A DNA stretch of 64,000 nt from NCBI GenBank assembly GCA_947089145.1, contig CAMUJH010000004.1, forward strand, positions 1 through 64,000, in the 5' to 3' direction. The notes beneath the pieces were generated by a model that was not told where the DNA came from, did not search any database, and worked only from the letters and a program-made list of their open reading frames with translations. The position numbers and the translations under genes were made by a program. This document shows, piece by piece, positions 43,638-53,516 of the stretch. Origin of the DNA: an uncultured Hungatella sp. (GTDB lineage Bacteria > Bacillota > Clostridia > Lachnospirales > Lachnospiraceae). Numbering within the stretch: the stretch's first letter is position 1; each line of letters starts with the position of its first letter.

Positions 43638-45329
43638 ATGAAGAACTTAAAAGTTGGCAAGAAATTTTTGGTATCTTTCGGCTTGATTCTGGCAGTGTTC
43701 TTGATCGCGATCATATTTGCCAGTGTCGGGATTACCAGGGCCAGGGCAAGCTACCGGGATTTTTACGAGGAGGACTATGAGGCGGTTACCAGGATTAACG
43801 ATATTCGTGCGAAACTTCAGAGAAGCATGAAAGAGCTGCTGCTGGCGGTGATCGAGACGGACCCTGCGGAAACTGATAAGTGGGTGAAGAAGGTGGACGA
43901 AGATATGACGGCCATCGGGACGCAGCTGAATTATATTTATGAGAATTATCCGGGGGATGTCTCCCTCCTTAAGCAGTTTGAAGCGGATATGGCTGCCAAT
44001 AAGAGCGTAAGGCTGGAGGTTATCGAACATGCCTGCGAGGGCACGGAAGAGGGCAACAAGGAAGCCAGGGAGCTTATTCTCAGCCAGTACAGCCCCCGGG
44101 TGGAAGAGTATGTAGAGGTCCTTATGGAGGCGGCGGATCAGATAGAGGCTGGAAGCAGGCAGCGGTATGACGAGGCTATGATGATGCTGGGGACGTTTAT
44201 GGCCGCATCCATTGCCATTACGGTTGTTGCTTTTGTACTTGCCTGCATCATCGCGGTAAATCTTACGGGCAACATTCTTACGCCGGTGAGAAGAATTGAG
44301 GATGTTCTCCGCCAGGTTGTGGCAGGCAACCTGTCTGTGGAAGTGGACTACAGGTCCAATGATGAATTCGGTGAGATGGCGGAGAATATGCGTGAGATGA
44401 CCACCGGGATTGCCGCCATTATTAAAGATATTGAGATGATCCTTACTGCCATGGCAGGCGGCGATTTTGCAGTTGTCTCCTCAGACAGAAGCAGATATAT
44501 AGGTGATTACCAGAAGATTCTTCAGGCTATGAGAGACATTAAGCGCAGCCTTAATACGACCATGACCACACTGAACCAGTCGGCGGATCAGGTGGCGTCC
44601 GGTTCGGATCAGGTTTCTTCCGGAGCCCAGGCTCTTTCCCAGGGCGCTACGGAGCAGGCATCCTCCGTGGAAGAGCTTGCCGCATCCATTAACGATATTT
44701 CTACCCGCATCAATCAGAATGCCCGGGGCGCAGAGGAGGCCAGCGGCAAGTCTACCATGGTCAGCCAGGTGGCAGCGGAAGGAAACCGCATGATGCAGGA
44801 TATGCTGGCTGCCATGTCGGATATTAACGATTCCTCTGCAGAGATTGGAAAGATTATTAAAACCATAGAAGACATTGCGTTCCAGACCAACATCCTCGCC
44901 CTGAATGCGGCGGTGGAAGCAGCCAGGGCGGGTTCGGCCGGCAAGGGCTTTGCCGTGGTGGCCGACGAGGTGCGAAACCTGGCAAGCAAGTCATCAGAGG
45001 CATCCAAGAATACGGCGGCGCTTATTGAGAATTCCCTTTTGACAGTGGAAAACGGCAAGAAGATTGCTGATGAGACTGCAGGCGCTTTGGAGAAAGTAGT
45101 AAACGGCATTCAGGAAGCTACGGAGATGATGGATTCCATTGCCAAGGCATCCAGGGAGCAGGCGGACGCTATCACTCAGATTACCGTAGGTATTGATCAG
45201 ATTTCCAGCGTTGTCCAGACCAACTCCGCTACATCCGAGGAGAGTGCGGCAGCAAGCCAGGAACTGTCCAGCCAGGCTCAGATTATGAAAGATTTGGTGA
45301 AGAGATTCAAATTAGAGAGCAATCCGTAA
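43638..45329 (+). CDS. Methyl-accepting chemotaxis protein, 4-helix-bundle sensor
   Basis: 563 residues. Membrane helix 1 (about 10-30), an extracellular four-helix-bundle-like ligand domain (about 31-185), membrane helix 2 (about 190-212), HAMP ('[16 protein letters not shown]'), and a cytoplasmic signalling domain. The signalling tip is '[20 protein letters not shown]' with '[15 protein letters not shown]'. Signals to CheA/CheW; divergent from cheA. AAGGAGGAG precedes the ATG. Ligand unknown. Its signalling half is nearly the same as that of the third receptor. Confidence 0.93.
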   Translation: MKNLKVGKKFLVSFGLILAVFLIAIIFASVGITRARASYRDFYEEDYEAVTRINDIRAKLQRSMKELLLAVIETDPAETDKWVKKVDEDMTAIGTQLNYIYENYPGDVSLLKQFEADMAANKSVRLEVIEHACEGTEEGNKEARELILSQYSPRVEEYVEVLMEAADQIEAGSRQRYDEAMMMLGTFMAASIAITVVAFVLACIIAVNLTGNILTPVRRIEDVLRQVVAGNLSVEVDYRSNDEFGEMAENMREMTTGIAAIIKDIEMILTAMAGGDFAVVSSDRSRYIGDYQKILQAMRDIKRSLNTTMTTLNQSADQVASGSDQVSSGAQALSQGATEQASSVEELAASINDISTRINQNARGAEEASGKSTMVSQVAAEGNRMMQDMLAAMSDINDSSAEIGKIIKTIEDIAFQTNILALNAAVEAARAGSAGKGFAVVADEVRNLASKSSEASKNTAALIENSLLTVENGKKIADETAGALEKVVNGIQEATEMMDSIAKASREQADAITQITVGIDQISSVVQTNSATSEESAAASQELSSQAQIMKDLVKRFKLESNP

Positions 45330-45484
45330 CGGTAACGGCATGGCGGATTCTGCGGATGCAAAAAACCAGAGAAAATGAAAAAACGGATGCCGCAGACGCC
45401 GTGGCGGAATACAGGCAGTGGAGGATCAAGGCTGACAGGAATATACTAATAATAAGTAATTAACTGGTTGTAAGGAGAGACAGA

Positions 45485-47140
45485 ATGAAGCAGAGCATAA
45501 AACAGCAGGTTTTAATACGTATTGCCATTATATTCGGTGTGCTTATTATCAGCGGCATCGTAATATTAAACGGCATGAAGAAGGTGCGCCTCAGCAGCGC
45601 GTCAACAGAACAGGCCACGGAGATCCACTCCCTGGTCTTAACTGCGCAGAAGGCGCACTACGGGTGGGTGGAGAATCTATGTTCTGCGGTTGCCTTGGGA
45701 ACGGAATTTACGGGAATGACTAATTACAGAGGGTGCGTTTTGGGAACCTGGATGTATGGGCCGGAGGTTGAAGCCCTTGAGGATGAGAATATTCTTAAGC
45801 TGGTGGAGGAGATGAAGCCTATCCATCAGGCCATTCATGAGTCCGCAGACAGAATTTTAGCCGTGAATCTGTCTAATCCTGAGGAAGCCCGCAGGATGTA
45901 CCTGGAAGAAACCAAAGTGAATGTAGATAAGCTGGTTTCCCTTTTGGATCAGGTTGCCGCCATTACGGATGAGCAGGTTGCAGCAAACCAGGATGGGCTT
46001 GTAAGTCAGGTGTTTAAGACAGAGGCCGCTTCCGCTTTTGCAGTTATCGCAACCATGCTCGTATGCGTGCTTCTCGTTCTTTACGTTATGGGAACCATCG
46101 TAAATCCCATCGAAGTGATTACTGAGTCAAGCAAGGGGATGGCAGAAGGAAAGCTTGATTTCCAGATTGACATTAAGAATAAAGATGAGGTAGGAGATCT
46201 GGCTGCCAGCCTTAATGCCTCTGTAAAGAATTTAAAACTTTATATTTCCGATATTACAAAGATTCTGGAACAGATGGCGGAAGGGAATCTGGCTGCCAGA
46301 AGCGAAGTGGAATACATGGGTGATTTTGTCCAGATCCAGAAAGCGATTGAGATCATCGGCAGAGAGCAGAGCAACATCATGCAGCAGATTTATTCTTCTG
46401 CCAGCCAGGTGGACATGGGAGCAAACCAGGTGGCGACAGGCGCTCAGAACCTGGCTCAGGGCTCTACGGAGCAGGCCTCAGAAGTGGATGATCTGGAGCG
46501 CATGATCGAACAGATTACAGATCAGATCGACAGCAATGCCAAGAGCGCCGCCATCACTACGGAAGAGGCGGATAAGATGGCTGACCAGCTTTCCGAGTGC
46601 AATAAGCAGATGCAGGAGATGGCGGAGGCCATGAACCAGATCAGCGCATGTTCCGGGGAGATTCAGCACATTATCAAGACTATTGACGATATTGCATCCC
46701 AGACGAATATTCTTGCCCTGAATGCGGCGGTGGAAGCAGCCAGGGCGGGCAGCGCCGGCAAGGGCTTTGCCGTAGTGGCGGACGAGGTCCGCAGTTTGTC
46801 CGCCAAAAGCGCCAATGCGGTTAAGGACACTACAGAATTGATAGAAAAGATCCTCCGCATGGTAGACACTGGCGCTCAGCTTACCGGAGTAACCCGGGAA
46901 TCTCTTCGCACCGTAGTGGGGGGAGCGGAGAGCGTTACAAGCAATATTAAGGTGATCTCCGATGCTTCCAAGGGACAGGAGGCTGCGATTAACCGCATTC
47001 GGGAAGGCATTCATCAGATTTCCACAGTGGTTCAGTCCAACTCTGCAACATCGGAGGAGAGTGCTGCGGCCAGTGAACAGCTGGCGGGCCAGGCCCAGGT
47101 TCTTAAGTCACTGATAGGAAGGTTTAAATTTAATCACTGA
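45485..47140 (+). CDS. Methyl-accepting chemotaxis protein with extracellular CZB zinc domain
   Basis: 551 residues. Membrane helix 1 (about 9-30), sensor region (31-178), membrane helix 2 (about 180-203), HAMP ('[18 protein letters not shown]'), and signalling domain with tip '[20 protein letters not shown]'. The sensor region shows the chemoreceptor zinc-binding (CZB) pattern: H58 in '[10 protein letters not shown]', C84 in '[13 protein letters not shown]', H114 and H118 in '[13 protein letters not shown]'. These are the four zinc ligands of CZB domains, whose known roles include sensing zinc or hypochlorous acid. CZB domains are most often cytoplasmic and C-terminal; here it sits between the two membrane helices, hence outside. 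Ligand inferred. Confidence 0.9.
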   Translation: MKQSIKQQVLIRIAIIFGVLIISGIVILNGMKKVRLSSASTEQATEIHSLVLTAQKAHYGWVENLCSAVALGTEFTGMTNYRGCVLGTWMYGPEVEALEDENILKLVEEMKPIHQAIHESADRILAVNLSNPEEARRMYLEETKVNVDKLVSLLDQVAAITDEQVAANQDGLVSQVFKTEAASAFAVIATMLVCVLLVLYVMGTIVNPIEVITESSKGMAEGKLDFQIDIKNKDEVGDLAASLNASVKNLKLYISDITKILEQMAEGNLAARSEVEYMGDFVQIQKAIEIIGREQSNIMQQIYSSASQVDMGANQVATGAQNLAQGSTEQASEVDDLERMIEQITDQIDSNAKSAAITTEEADKMADQLSECNKQMQEMAEAMNQISACSGEIQHIIKTIDDIASQTNILALNAAVEAARAGSAGKGFAVVADEVRSLSAKSANAVKDTTELIEKILRMVDTGAQLTGVTRESLRTVVGGAESVTSNIKVISDASKGQEAAINRIREGIHQISTVVQSNSATSEESAAASEQLAGQAQVLKSLIGRFKFNH

Positions 47141-47182
47141 TTTTAAAGGAAACTTACAGGAACCGTCCTAAAGAGATCTTGT

Positions 47183-47235
47183 ACTGTGTTGGGAAAAAGC
47201 GGGTGCAGCGTTTGCTGTAATTTGCCCAATACAGT
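47183..47235 (+). terminator. Hairpin between receptors 2 and 3
   Basis: ACTGTGTTGGG (47183-47193) pairs with CCCAATACAGT (47225-47235) with one G-T. The loop is about 31 nt and contains a smaller GCAGC/GCTG stem. No T-run follows closely. Possible partial terminator or RNA-stabilising structure. Confidence 0.35.
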
Positions 47236-47328
47236 GCGAGACGGTAGTTTTCTTATGGGCAGGCAGGGGTTGTTCCTGAAGCGATAAAACAATATAAAAA
47301 GTAATAAAAGTAGCGAAGGGAGAAAGTC

Positions 47329-49155
47329 ATGAAAGGTATCAAGGATCTAAAAATCAGCGTCAAGCTATACCTGCTTTCAGGAATAGCTGTGGTGGGGATG
47401 CTGGTGCTGGTAATTATGTCTCTTATCCTGATGAAGGATCTTAATGGGGCAACTGAAATTATTGCACAGAAATGGATGCCAAGCTGTACGCTGTCTGACC
47501 AGATGAATACGGCGCTGTCTAATGTCAGGCTTTACAAAACTACTGCGGTAACCGGAAAGTCAGACGAGGAAGTGAGCACTAATATTTCAAAGGTTGAAGA
47601 GGCAGTTTCCCAGCTGGACGGCCATATTGCTGCCTACGGCAATTATGTCACCACTACAGAAGGCAGAGGCCTTTATGAGGCGCTGCAGTCAGCTTGGTCT
47701 GCTTACAAGCAGGTAGATACCCGAGTGATGAACCTGGCAAAAGAGGGCAAGCTGGAAGAGGCGGAGGAGCTTTTGAAAGGCGATGAGGGTGTTGCGGTAT
47801 ATAATAATGTAACCACGGCTCTTGATAATCTGTCTGACTTTAACACCAGGGGAAGTGATGGGGCTTATGCTGACAGCAATTCTACTTACAGCAGAGCTAT
47901 GATACTTACATTCATTGTTCTGGCAATTATTGTAGTGATCGGCGTTGCTTTCTCAGCGGCAATTATCAGAGGCATCCGCACTCCGGTTCAGGAGCTTGAG
48001 GCGGCTGTTCTTGAGATGGTGAAAGGTAATTTTGAGGTCAGCATTAAGTATAATGCCAAGGACGAGCTGGGCGTGGTAGCTAATCAGTTCAGAGGGCTTA
48101 TCAGTAAGCTGAATGCCATCATAAAGGATGAAGAACAGTTTATGGCTAAGATGGCCAACGGCGATCTGACAGTAGATTCTGTCTGCCCGCAGGAGTATAT
48201 CGGCTCCTTTGAGAATCTGCTTATCTCTTTCCGCAGCATCGCATCACATATGAATGACGCAATGACCAAAATCAGCGAGAGCAGCGAGCAGGTTTCAAAC
48301 AGCGCGGATCAGGTTTCCAGCGGTGCCCAGGCTCTCTCTCAGGGCGCTACAGAGCAGGCAAGTTCCATTGAGGAGCTGGCTGCCACGATTAATGATATTT
48401 CTGACAGGATTAAAGAGAACGCCGAGAATGCAGGCGTTGCAAATACTAAGGTTAACACTGTGGCTGAGAATATGAATCTGAGCAATGAAAAGATGCAGGA
48501 TATGATTCAGGCTATGAGCGACATCAATAACAGCTCCAGCGAGATCAGCAAGATTATTAAGACTATTGAGGACATTGCATTCCAGACTAATATCCTGGCT
48601 CTCAATGCAGCCGTTGAGGCAGCAAGGGCGGGAAGCGCAGGAAAAGGGTTTGCGGTTGTTGCTGACGAGGTGAGGAATCTTGCAAGCAAGAGTTCCGAGG
48701 CTTCCAAGAATACGGCAGCCCTGATTGAAAATTCCATTAAGGCAGTAGAGAACGGCACTGAGATCGCCAGCGAGACGGCCAAGACCCTGCTTCAGGCTGT
48801 GGACGGGGCAAAAGAGGTTACGGTGCTTGTAGATAAGATTTCCGAGGCCAGCCACAATCAGTCATCTGCGATTTCGCAGATTACTTTGGGCATTGATCAG
48901 ATCTCCAGCGTTATTCAGACTAACTCCGCTACTGCCGAGGAGAGTGCGGCAGCCAGCGAGGAACTGTCCAGCCAGGCTCAGCTGATGAGGGAGCAGGTGG
49001 GCAAGTTCCGTCTGAAGAGCAGCGGAAGTTTTTCCACGCCGGCCCCAGCTCCGGCAGCTTCTGTCAGCTACAGCAGAGAGCCGGAGAATTATTCCAGCTA
49101 TGAGAGTACGCCCAGTGTTCCAAGCGTGTCTTACTCAGGGAATGACAAGTATTAG
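47329..49155 (+). CDS. Methyl-accepting chemotaxis protein, 4-helix-bundle sensor, flexible tail
   Basis: 608 residues. Membrane helix 1 (about 13-35), extracellular helical sensor (36-190), membrane helix 2 (about 190-212), HAMP ('[19 protein letters not shown]'), signalling domain with tip '[20 protein letters not shown]', and a Ser/Pro/Tyr-rich C-terminal tail of about 45 residues. The tail lacks the NWETF-type CheR-docking pentapeptide. GAAGGGAG precedes the ATG. A strong terminator follows. Confidence 0.93.
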   Translation: MKGIKDLKISVKLYLLSGIAVVGMLVLVIMSLILMKDLNGATEIIAQKWMPSCTLSDQMNTALSNVRLYKTTAVTGKSDEEVSTNISKVEEAVSQLDGHIAAYGNYVTTTEGRGLYEALQSAWSAYKQVDTRVMNLAKEGKLEEAEELLKGDEGVAVYNNVTTALDNLSDFNTRGSDGAYADSNSTYSRAMILTFIVLAIIVVIGVAFSAAIIRGIRTPVQELEAAVLEMVKGNFEVSIKYNAKDELGVVANQFRGLISKLNAIIKDEEQFMAKMANGDLTVDSVCPQEYIGSFENLLISFRSIASHMNDAMTKISESSEQVSNSADQVSSGAQALSQGATEQASSIEELAATINDISDRIKENAENAGVANTKVNTVAENMNLSNEKMQDMIQAMSDINNSSSEISKIIKTIEDIAFQTNILALNAAVEAARAGSAGKGFAVVADEVRNLASKSSEASKNTAALIENSIKAVENGTEIASETAKTLLQAVDGAKEVTVLVDKISEASHNQSSAISQITLGIDQISSVIQTNSATAEESAAASEELSSQAQLMREQVGKFRLKSSGSFSTPAPAPAASVSYSREPENYSSYESTPSVPSVSYSGNDKY

Positions 49156-49238
49156 GGTTTGAAAATGGGCCGCTGACAGCAGTCGGCTGGAGGCTGTGCA
49201 AAAGCTATATCTGCAAGCCATAAGCTTGAAAGCGTGAG

Positions 49239-49294
49239 AGCTCCTTTTACGGCAGAATTTCCGAAGGGAAAGCAGCTGTAAAAGGAGCTTTTTT
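49239..49294 (+). terminator. Terminator after the third chemoreceptor
   Basis: AGCTCCTTTTAC (49239-49250) pairs perfectly with GTAAAAGGAGCT (49278-49289), followed by TTTTTG. Confidence 0.8.
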
Positions 49295-49298
49295 GTCC

Positions 49299-49328
49299 TT
49301 GACGGCTGGAAAACCGATCGAGTATAAT
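49299..49328 (+). promoter_or_regulatory. Promoter of the FIST/soluble-receptor pair
   Basis: TTGACG (49299-49304), 18-bp spacer, TATAAT (49323-49328), directly after the terminator. Confidence 0.7.
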
Positions 49329-49381
49329 AGCACATGCATATAACAGTCCCAATTCATTGGTTGCGGACAGGAAATAGCTGA

Positions 49382-50467
49382 ATGAACATGGAAGAGAGGG
49401 ATACGACAGTGAGACAGTTTTTTGGTATGAGTCAGCAAGGGAACCTAAAGGAAGCGGTCCGGGGGTTGGTGAATCCGCAGCTGATTATGCTGATGTCTAA
49501 CAGCAGCCAGTTTGAAAAGCATGTAAAGGAATTGGAAGAGATGTACCCGGAGGTGCCCAGCATCGGGTGCATAGGGATGAGCTATGATACCAAAGGAGTG
49601 GTAGAGCAGGGAGTGGGAGTAGTGGCTTTCACGGAAGGAGTTACCGCTGCTGCCAATGTGCTGGAGCAGGTCAGTGTTATGCCGGTAAAGTATATCAGGC
49701 GGATGGAGGAGGATTTAAGAAAGGCCGGAGGCTCTGAGAGAGATACCATATGCATTGATTTTTGCTCAGGCAACGATGCCTGCGTGCTGACTACCATACA
49801 TACAGCTTTAAGACGGCAGAATATTTCCCTGGTAGGAGGAACCGGTGACGGCGGAAAAGTGTCCGCCAATGGAAGAATCTACGAGGATGCAGTAGCGTAT
49901 GCCTTTGTAAGGAACCAGGGAGGCAGGGTAAAAGCTTACAAAGAAAACATTTACCGGAAGATGGGAGATTATCAGTTTATTGCTTCCGATACGGATAAGG
50001 GAAGATATATTATGGGATCTTTAAACGGAAAACCTGCCAAACAGGTGTATCAGGATATTCTGCATGTGACGGAGCAGGAGATCCAGACTCAGACATTTAA
50101 AAATCCTTTTGGAAAGATCAATGGGGATGATACCTGCATTATTTCTATTAAAGAGGTAAACGGAAATGCGCTGGCCTGTTTCAGACAGGTAAATGATTCG
50201 GATGTTCTCAACTTGCTGGAACTGGGGGACTACAGGCAGACTGTAAAGGATACAGTACAGATGATCTGCCGGGAATTTCCCAGGAGATCAGCGGTATTTT
50301 CCGTTAACTGCCTGTTTCGGTATAAGCTGTTCAGCGAAAACGGCTATATGCAGGAGTATTTAAGGGAAATGGGCGCTCTGGGCAGCCATGCAGGCCTTGT
50401 GGGGTACGGGGAACACTATAATAACCAGTTTGTTAACCAGTCTATGACATGTGTCGTATTTGAATAG
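49382..50467 (+). CDS. FIST domain sensor protein
   Basis: 361 residues with an N-terminal FIST domain (about 20-215; 'LIMLMSNSSQFEKHVKELEE', 'PSIGCIGMSYDTKG', 'SLVGGTGDGGKVS', 'VAYAFVRN') and a FIST C-terminal domain (about 220-345; 'RYIMGSLNGKPAKQVYQDIL', 'SVNCLFRYKLF'). FIST proteins are cytoplasmic small-molecule sensors linked to signalling. Directly upstream of a soluble receptor in the same transcript, it probably feeds that receptor. A GTG at 49409 with GAGAGGGA 7 nt upstream is a strong alternative start. Confidence 0.85.
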   Translation: MNMEERDTTVRQFFGMSQQGNLKEAVRGLVNPQLIMLMSNSSQFEKHVKELEEMYPEVPSIGCIGMSYDTKGVVEQGVGVVAFTEGVTAAANVLEQVSVMPVKYIRRMEEDLRKAGGSERDTICIDFCSGNDACVLTTIHTALRRQNISLVGGTGDGGKVSANGRIYEDAVAYAFVRNQGGRVKAYKENIYRKMGDYQFIASDTDKGRYIMGSLNGKPAKQVYQDILHVTEQEIQTQTFKNPFGKINGDDTCIISIKEVNGNALACFRQVNDSDVLNLLELGDYRQTVKDTVQMICREFPRRSAVFSVNCLFRYKLFSENGYMQEYLREMGALGSHAGLVGYGEHYNNQFVNQSMTCVVFE

Positions 50468-50482
50468 GGGGGAGAAAAAGAC

Positions 50483-51415
50483 GTGCTGTTTCGCAGAGAT
50501 AAAAGACAGGGAGATGGAAAGAAGCATGGCGGGGAGAAGGATCTGTATCCGGTGCTGTATGTGATGGACAGCTTGAAGCAGTATCATACGGATCTGGTAC
50601 AGAAGGAAGTGGAATCTTTATGGGAGCTGAGCATGGTGGGCAGCTCTTTTGACAGCGTCCTGGGAGAGACGGAGCGTTTCCAGGAGAGACTGGAGGGGAT
50701 GGGACAGGATTTTTCAAGAGTCAGTGAGGCATCGGAGCATTTTGCAGTCGTAAGGGGCGAGATTGCCAAAAGCGTAGGGCAGGCCCAGGACGAGGTTGAG
50801 ACTCTTAAGAAAAGCTCTCAGGCAGTGGAAGCCCACTTTAAGGAGATGGGAACTACTTTTTCGGAACTGCAGGCATCTGTGGATCAGATTAAGCAGAGAA
50901 TGAATCGGATCGTGTCCATTGCAGATCAGACGAATATCCTTGCCATTAATGCTTCCATTGAGGCCGCCAGGGCGGGAGAGATGGGAAAGGGCTTTGCCGT
51001 GGTTGCAGTGGAGGTGAAGAAGCTGGCGGATGAGATCAAGGATCTGGCGGCGGAAGTAGATACCGGCATTAAGGACGTGGAGGCAGGGACAGATAAGCTG
51101 AACGGGCGTATTGGAGATTCCAGGGAAGCCTTGGGAGAGAGCCTGAATAAGGTACAGGAAACGTATGAGATGTTTGAGAAGATTACCGAGGCGGCAGAGG
51201 GAGCCACTGAGGTGCAGAGCCAGATATCAGGAGTGATCGGGGAGTCCAGATCAGCCCTGGAAACGTTATGTGGATTTTTTGGAAAAATGAGGGGACAATA
51301 TCAGGAGGTAGTGAAGCATATCAGCCGGGCCAGCAAGCTGGGGACTACAAAAAGCGCCATGTTTGAAGATATAGACAATCTGATGGGACAGATTGGGCCG
51401 ATTATTAAAGAGTAG
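50483..51415 (+). CDS. Soluble methyl-accepting chemotaxis-like signalling protein
   Basis: 310 residues without membrane helix or HAMP. Basic N-terminus, then coiled coil, then a receptor signalling hairpin with '[20 protein letters not shown]' and '[20 protein letters not shown]'. The coiled coil is shorter than in the three membrane receptors, and the tip deviates (AINASIE for ALNAAVE). It starts at a GTG with GGGGGGAG 8 nt upstream, 15 bp after the FIST gene. Probably a cytoplasmic receptor driven by the FIST protein. Confidence 0.85.
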   Translation: MLFRRDKRQGDGKKHGGEKDLYPVLYVMDSLKQYHTDLVQKEVESLWELSMVGSSFDSVLGETERFQERLEGMGQDFSRVSEASEHFAVVRGEIAKSVGQAQDEVETLKKSSQAVEAHFKEMGTTFSELQASVDQIKQRMNRIVSIADQTNILAINASIEAARAGEMGKGFAVVAVEVKKLADEIKDLAAEVDTGIKDVEAGTDKLNGRIGDSREALGESLNKVQETYEMFEKITEAAEGATEVQSQISGVIGESRSALETLCGFFGKMRGQYQEVVKHISRASKLGTTKSAMFEDIDNLMGQIGPIIKE

Positions 51416-51439
51416 ACGGCAGATCGTCATGGAGGAAGC

Positions 51440-51594
51440 ATGTATAAGAACATTGAGAAGCAGAGTAAATTAAAATTGAAAGATCTGGTGGGTTTGTACT
51501 TGAGGAGGGGGAGACGCTGATTATGCCTAAGGATATTCCCCATGCGGTCTATGGGGAGACGCGGTTCAAGATGGTTTTGACAGTCTCATTTTGA
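51440..51594 (+). pseudogene. Cupin-domain gene remnant (internal deletion)
   Basis: The ATG at 51440, with GGAGGA upstream, gives MYKNIEKQSKLKLKDLV and then fails. From 51496 another frame reads VLEEGETLIMPKDIPHAVYG and ends FKMVLTVSF* at 51594. These are the first and last parts of a small single-domain cupin, with the metal-binding middle missing and a frame change near 51490. The protein is certainly lost. The rest of 51595-51687 is A-rich and holds no gene. Confidence 0.7.
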
Positions 51595-51687
51595 TGGAAA
51601 AATAAAAAAAAAATGACAAAAAAACAGGATTTTCAGAGATAAAAGAAATTTTTTTGCTGAAATCCGTAGTGAGCATACAAATGTTGC

Positions 51688-51716
51688 TGGACAAAAGCGC
51701 TTCCTTGTGGTATAAT
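51688..51716 (+). promoter_or_regulatory. Promoter of the DUF3798 lipoprotein gene
   Basis: TGGACA (51688-51693), 17-bp spacer, TATAAT (51711-51716), about 100 nt before the start codon. Confidence 0.7.
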
Positions 51717-51817
51717 CGAAACACTTTATCTGACTAAAACATCAGAGAGAGGGTTCCGGGTTTTTTTGCTGCCGTTGGCGGCGAAGACGGGATCGATAAA
51801 AAAAGGAGGAGAAAGTA

Positions 51818-53071
51818 ATGAAGAAAAGATTACTTAGCCTGACATTGGCAGCAGCTATGACGCTTTCGCTGGCAGGTTGCCGCGGAGGAGCGGCGGAGAC
51901 TACCGCAGCACCGGAGGCAACTACTACTGCAAAGGCAGCGGAGGCTACCACAGCAGCAGACAGCGCAGACGGTGCAGAGACGGAGGCTCAGGCGGAGACA
52001 GTGGCTCCTGCCGGGAATTTTAAGATTGGTATTATTACCGGTACGGCATCCCAGGGCGACGAGGAGATCACCCAGGCCGGAAAGATGAAAGAGAAGTACG
52101 GCGATATGATCGTTACTTCCACGTATCCGGATAACTTTACCACAGAGACTGAGACAGTTATTTCCAACACCGTGGCTATGGCTTCCGATCCGGATGTGAA
52201 GGCCATTATCTGGTGCCAGGCGATTCCGGGTACGGCAGCGGCCATTGACAAGGTTCGGGAAACCAGACCGGATATGATCTTTATCGTTGGTACTCCAGGC
52301 GAGGACCCAGGCGTTATTAATCCTAAGGCTGACATCGTTCTTCAGGTAGATGAGCCTGGATGCGGTATCGTGCTTCCGCCGCAGGCTGCAAAGCAGGGCG
52401 CGAAGACTATGATTCACTATTCTTTCCCGCGTCACATGAGCTATGCGCTCATCGTTGCACGTCATGAGAACTTTAAAAAGTACTGTGCAGAGAACGGCAT
52501 TGAACTGGTAGACGTTACTGCTCCGGACCCAACCGGTGACTCCGGCATCACTGGCGCACAGCAGTTCATCCTGGAAGACGTTCCCCGCCAGATTGAGAAG
52601 TATGGCAAGGATACCGTGTTCTTTACAACCAACTGCGGTATGCAGGAGCCCCTTATCCGTTCCGTATTTGAGAACGGCGCTATTTACAGCCTGCAGTGCT
52701 GTCCGTCTCCGTTCCACGCTTTCCCGGCTGCCCTGAATATTGACATGGCAGGCCATGAGGCAGACGTGGATTACATGATGGAGCAGCTTCAGGCTAAGGT
52801 TACGGAGTATGACATGGGCGGCCGCGTTTCCACATGGGGCGTTCCCTGCAACATGCTGTTTATCAGCGCAGGCGTTGAGTATGCCAAGAAGGTCCTGGAG
52901 GGACAGACCAGCGGAACATTGGATGAGCAGGTGCTGCGGGATACCATCCAAACGTGCGCAGAAGAATTTACTCCTGATGCAAAGATGACGATTGACTACT
53001 ATGTGGATGACAGCGGCAACGCAAAAGAGAATCATTTCCTGGTAATGTCTGATTTCGTTACATTTGAGTAA
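51818..53071 (+). CDS. DUF3798 substrate-binding lipoprotein of an ABC transporter
   Basis: 417 residues. A lipoprotein signal peptide with lipobox LAGC (Cys21), then a Thr/Ala/Glu-rich spacer to about 65, then a periplasmic-binding-protein fold ('KIGIITGTASQGDEEITQAG', 'AIIWCQAIPGTAAAIDKV', 'FIVGTPGEDPGVINPKADI', 'FFTTNCGMQEPLIRSVFENG'). This matches DUF3798. It is followed by an ABC ATPase and two permeases of the simple-sugar/nucleoside type, so it should deliver an unknown small ligand. A terminator and a repeat element separate it from the ATPase gene, suggesting the lipoprotein is made in excess. AAAGGAGGAG precedes the ATG. Confidence 0.85.
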   Translation: MKKRLLSLTLAAAMTLSLAGCRGGAAETTAAPEATTTAKAAEATTAADSADGAETEAQAETVAPAGNFKIGIITGTASQGDEEITQAGKMKEKYGDMIVTSTYPDNFTTETETVISNTVAMASDPDVKAIIWCQAIPGTAAAIDKVRETRPDMIFIVGTPGEDPGVINPKADIVLQVDEPGCGIVLPPQAAKQGAKTMIHYSFPRHMSYALIVARHENFKKYCAENGIELVDVTAPDPTGDSGITGAQQFILEDVPRQIEKYGKDTVFFTTNCGMQEPLIRSVFENGAIYSLQCCPSPFHAFPAALNIDMAGHEADVDYMMEQLQAKVTEYDMGGRVSTWGVPCNMLFISAGVEYAKKVLEGQTSGTLDEQVLRDTIQTCAEEFTPDAKMTIDYYVDDSGNAKENHFLVMSDFVTFE

Positions 53072-53164
53072 TCGGGAGAGCAAAACAATCTGGCAGTGCA
53101 TCCGGGAATACCAGGATGGGCCGGAAAAGGTTTGAAAGTTTTTCATTAATACGGATGAATCTGG

Positions 53165-53216
53165 AGTTCTGCCAACGGGGGTCTTTAGGACATCAGTTGG
53201 CAGAACTTTCTTTACT
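53165..53216 (+). terminator. Terminator after the lipoprotein gene
   Basis: AGTTCTGCCAAC (53165-53176) pairs perfectly with GTTGGCAGAACT (53196-53207), followed by TTCTTTACTT. Confidence 0.7.
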
Positions 53217-53340
53217 TCATAGGAAATTGCGTCCTATGAGATAAAAACGCTCCGCGAGGATGAGCACTCCGCGCAAAGGAAAATGGCTGCTGCCGCAGCC
53301 GCGCTCTGGCGCGAGTGTGCGTCAAGACGCACACTTTTTT
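53212..53340 (+). repeat. Intergenic repeat element, copy 2, ending in a terminator
   Basis: About 130 bp. Hairpin CATAGGA/TCCTATG around AATTGCG, then GCACTCCGCGC and AGGAAAATGGC, then a GC-rich stem, and finally GTGTGCGTC/GACGCACAC followed by TTTTTT, a perfect 9-bp terminator. It shares ordered blocks with 38686-38788. From 53341 to 53516 I see no gene. Confidence 0.65.
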
Positions 53341-53516
53341 ACTTCCGAAAGTTTCATCGGCTTTTGGGGGGATTTCGAGTTTTACATACGATGTATGTAT
53401 CAACGAGATGCATGATGTGCATAAAAGCCGTCAGCCGGAAAGCTGTCGGCGGATATGGCGGCAGTGAAGGCTTAAGCGCTGCCGCATAAATATGAATATG
53501 GAAAGAGGTTGGTAAC

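Noticed and set aside
38786..51415. Complete flagellar/chemotaxis locus
   Set aside because: Only chemotaxis signalling genes are present; no flagellin, motor, cheY, cheC or cheD genes are in the window.
51830..53146. 438-codon open frame on the minus strand
   Set aside because: Antisense to the DUF3798 lipoprotein gene over its whole length; Cys/His/Arg-rich composition typical of a reverse-frame shadow.
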